Shown: piece after piece, positions 5,593 through 6,132 of the stretch
Layout: each line of letters begins with the position of its first letter
How positions within the stretch are numbered: the stretch's first letter is position 1
Assembly (NCBI GenBank): GCA_045593645.1
Contig: JAZNWZ010000106.1
Span: 1 to 6,132, forward strand
Direction: 5' to 3'
DNA: 6,132 nt
DNA from: Fimenecus sp045593645
GTDB lineage: Bacteria > Bacillota > Clostridia > Oscillospirales > Acutalibacteraceae
Position numbers and translations under genes: made by a program
The notes under the pieces: generated by a model
The model's input: only the letters and a program-made list of their open reading frames with translations
Database searches by the model: none
Told to the model about the DNA's origin: nothing

Positions 5593-6045
5593 ATGAAAAC
5601 TATTGATAATATTACAGTAATTGAAAATGTAACACTTATTTCTATAAACGATTCCCCTGCCGATTTCAAAGTTGTAGCTCAAATTTTTGAGATGCTTTCA
5701 AATGCAGGAATTGATATTGATATGATTTCACAAAATCCACCTCAAGGCAAAACATCAAATCTTTCATTCACAGTAAATGATGATGATTTAGGCAAAGTTT
5801 TTGAAACAGCATCAAAGCTTCGTGAACTTCATCCTGAACTTAAACTTGCAATTAGCAGTGGTAACACAAAGATTTCAGTTTTTGGTGAAGGTATGAAAAA
5901 TTGCCCAGGCGTTGCATCAAAAGTATTCTCTGCAATTGCATCAACAGGCGTTGAAGTAAGAATGATTACAACATCTGAAGTTGATATTTCAGTTCTTGTT
6001 TATAGCCACGACGGTGATGCAGTTTATACAGCACTTAACTCATGA
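5593..6045 (+). CDS. Stand-alone tandem ACT-domain protein, like the aspartokinase regulatory (beta) subunit
   Basis: A 150-residue protein that resembles only the C-terminal regulatory half of aspartokinase; there is no kinase domain. The first ACT domain spans about residues 12-78 (VTLISIND, then IFEMLSNAGIDIDMISQN at 31-48 and SNLSFTV at 55-61). The second spans about 92-150 (KISVFGEGMKNCPGVASKVF at 93-112 and MITTSEVDISVLV at 124-136). These match the aspartokinase effector-binding repeats (forms such as GMRxxPGVAxxxF and STSEIxISVLV in known enzymes). B. subtilis makes a similar lone fragment, the aspartokinase II beta subunit of about 163 residues, from an internal start; here it is a separate gene. 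AAGGAG overlapping the dapB stop fixes the ATG. Its place after asd-dapA-dapB under a lysine riboswitch suggests a lysine or threonine sensor that partners an aspartokinase encoded elsewhere. That role, and effector binding, are inference. The last 64 bases before the stop region form the left arm of an inverted repeat. Confidence 0.85.
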   Translation: MKTIDNITVIENVTLISINDSPADFKVVAQIFEMLSNAGIDIDMISQNPPQGKTSNLSFTVNDDDLGKVFETASKLRELHPELKLAISSGNTKISVFGEGMKNCPGVASKVFSAIASTGVEVRMITTSEVDISVLVYSHDGDAVYTALNS

Positions 6046-6130
6046 TTTGACACTAAATATTAAATTATGAGTTAAGTGCTGAATAAACTGCGTCACCGTC
6101 GTGGCTATAAACAAGAACTGAAATATCAAC
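5980..6130. repeat. Long near-perfect inverted repeat covering the end of the ACT gene
   Basis: Left arm 5980-6043 and right arm 6067-6130 are reverse complements over 64 nt with two mismatches (6018 against 6092, 6028 against 6082). Pairing continues inward with a few further mismatches (6044/6066, 6049/6061, 6051/6059, 6053/6057) to a centre at 6055, so there is almost no spacer. The repeat still holds at the very edge of the window (5978 pairs with 6132; 5979 does not pair with 6131), so its full length is unknown. A transcript would fold into a very long hairpin, but no T-run follows, so it is not a normal terminator. It may be a true inverted duplication or an assembly or amplification fold-back. 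Confidence 0.95.
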
Positions 6131-6132
6131 CT
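6065..6132 (-). CDS. C-terminal end of a second, converging copy of the ACT-domain gene (cut by the right edge)
   Basis: Read on the minus strand, the right arm of the inverted repeat encodes 21 residues beginning VDISVLVYSHDG and ending AVYSALNS, then TAA at 6067-6065. This is the C-terminus of the ACT protein in the same frame. Against the plus-strand copy, one codon differs silently (GAT to GAC), one gives Thr to Ser, the stop is TAA instead of TGA, and the partial codon at the edge ends in G instead of A, which fits GAA to GAG. Such changes are expected between two working coding copies. Whether a full gene lies beyond the window, or this is a fold-back join between strain variants at a contig end, cannot be told here. 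Confidence 0.5.
   Translation of the reverse strand, partial: VDISVLVYSHDGDAVYSALNS

Noticed and set aside
5980..6130. Operon-ending intrinsic terminator
   Set aside because: The structure is far longer than a terminator stem, lies mostly in coding sequence, and has no T-run after it within the window.
5978..6132. Hairpin telomere or other natural replicon end read around the turn
   Set aside because: Reading round a closed hairpin would give exactly complementary arms. These arms differ at several positions, with a coding-like pattern of changes.

Overview
This is an AT-rich window with strong AGGAGG-type ribosome binding sites, tight gene spacing and an L-box (lysine riboswitch). Together with the protein types, this suggests a low-GC Firmicute, most likely a member of the Clostridia (Oscillospiraceae/Ruminococcaceae-like). 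That is inferred from style and protein flavour, not from a database match. The window looks chromosomal and housekeeping. I see no phage, transposon, CRISPR, tRNA or rRNA.

Layout. Positions 1-2464 run leftward on the minus strand: queA, then tgt, then the start of yajC, which is cut by the left edge. queA and tgt carry out two steps of queuosine tRNA modification. They are tightly coupled, with 9 nt between them and the tgt ribosome binding site overlapping the queA stop. yajC appears to have its own promoter in the 90-nt gap after tgt. The order queA-tgt-yajC is widely conserved in bacteria.

Positions 2465-2812 form a 348-nt divergent control region. It holds two opposing promoters that share the same -10 bases, a full lysine riboswitch with the L2-L3 kissing loop visible, a 20-nt perfect palindrome, a strong intrinsic terminator, and a second small hairpin just before the first ribosome binding site.

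Positions 2813-6045 run rightward: asd (aspartate-semialdehyde dehydrogenase), dapA, dapB, and a 150-residue protein of two ACT domains that resembles the regulatory part of aspartokinase without the kinase. These are three consecutive steps from aspartyl phosphate toward diaminopimelate and lysine, plus a likely lysine sensor. The riboswitch should shut the operon down by premature termination when lysine is plentiful. DapA lacks two residues of the E. coli lysine-feedback site, so control may rest on the riboswitch and the ACT protein.

Positions 5980-6130 form a near-perfect inverted repeat. After the ACT gene stops, its last codons reappear in reverse complement and run off the right edge. 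The two arms differ mainly at synonymous or stop-for-stop positions, so they look like two diverged coding copies joined tail to tail. This may be a real inverted duplication or a fold-back join between strain variants at a contig end. It is the most unusual thing in the window. I found no clearly new biological system; the best leads are this palindrome, the stand-alone aspartokinase-like ACT protein and the compact divergent lysine control region.
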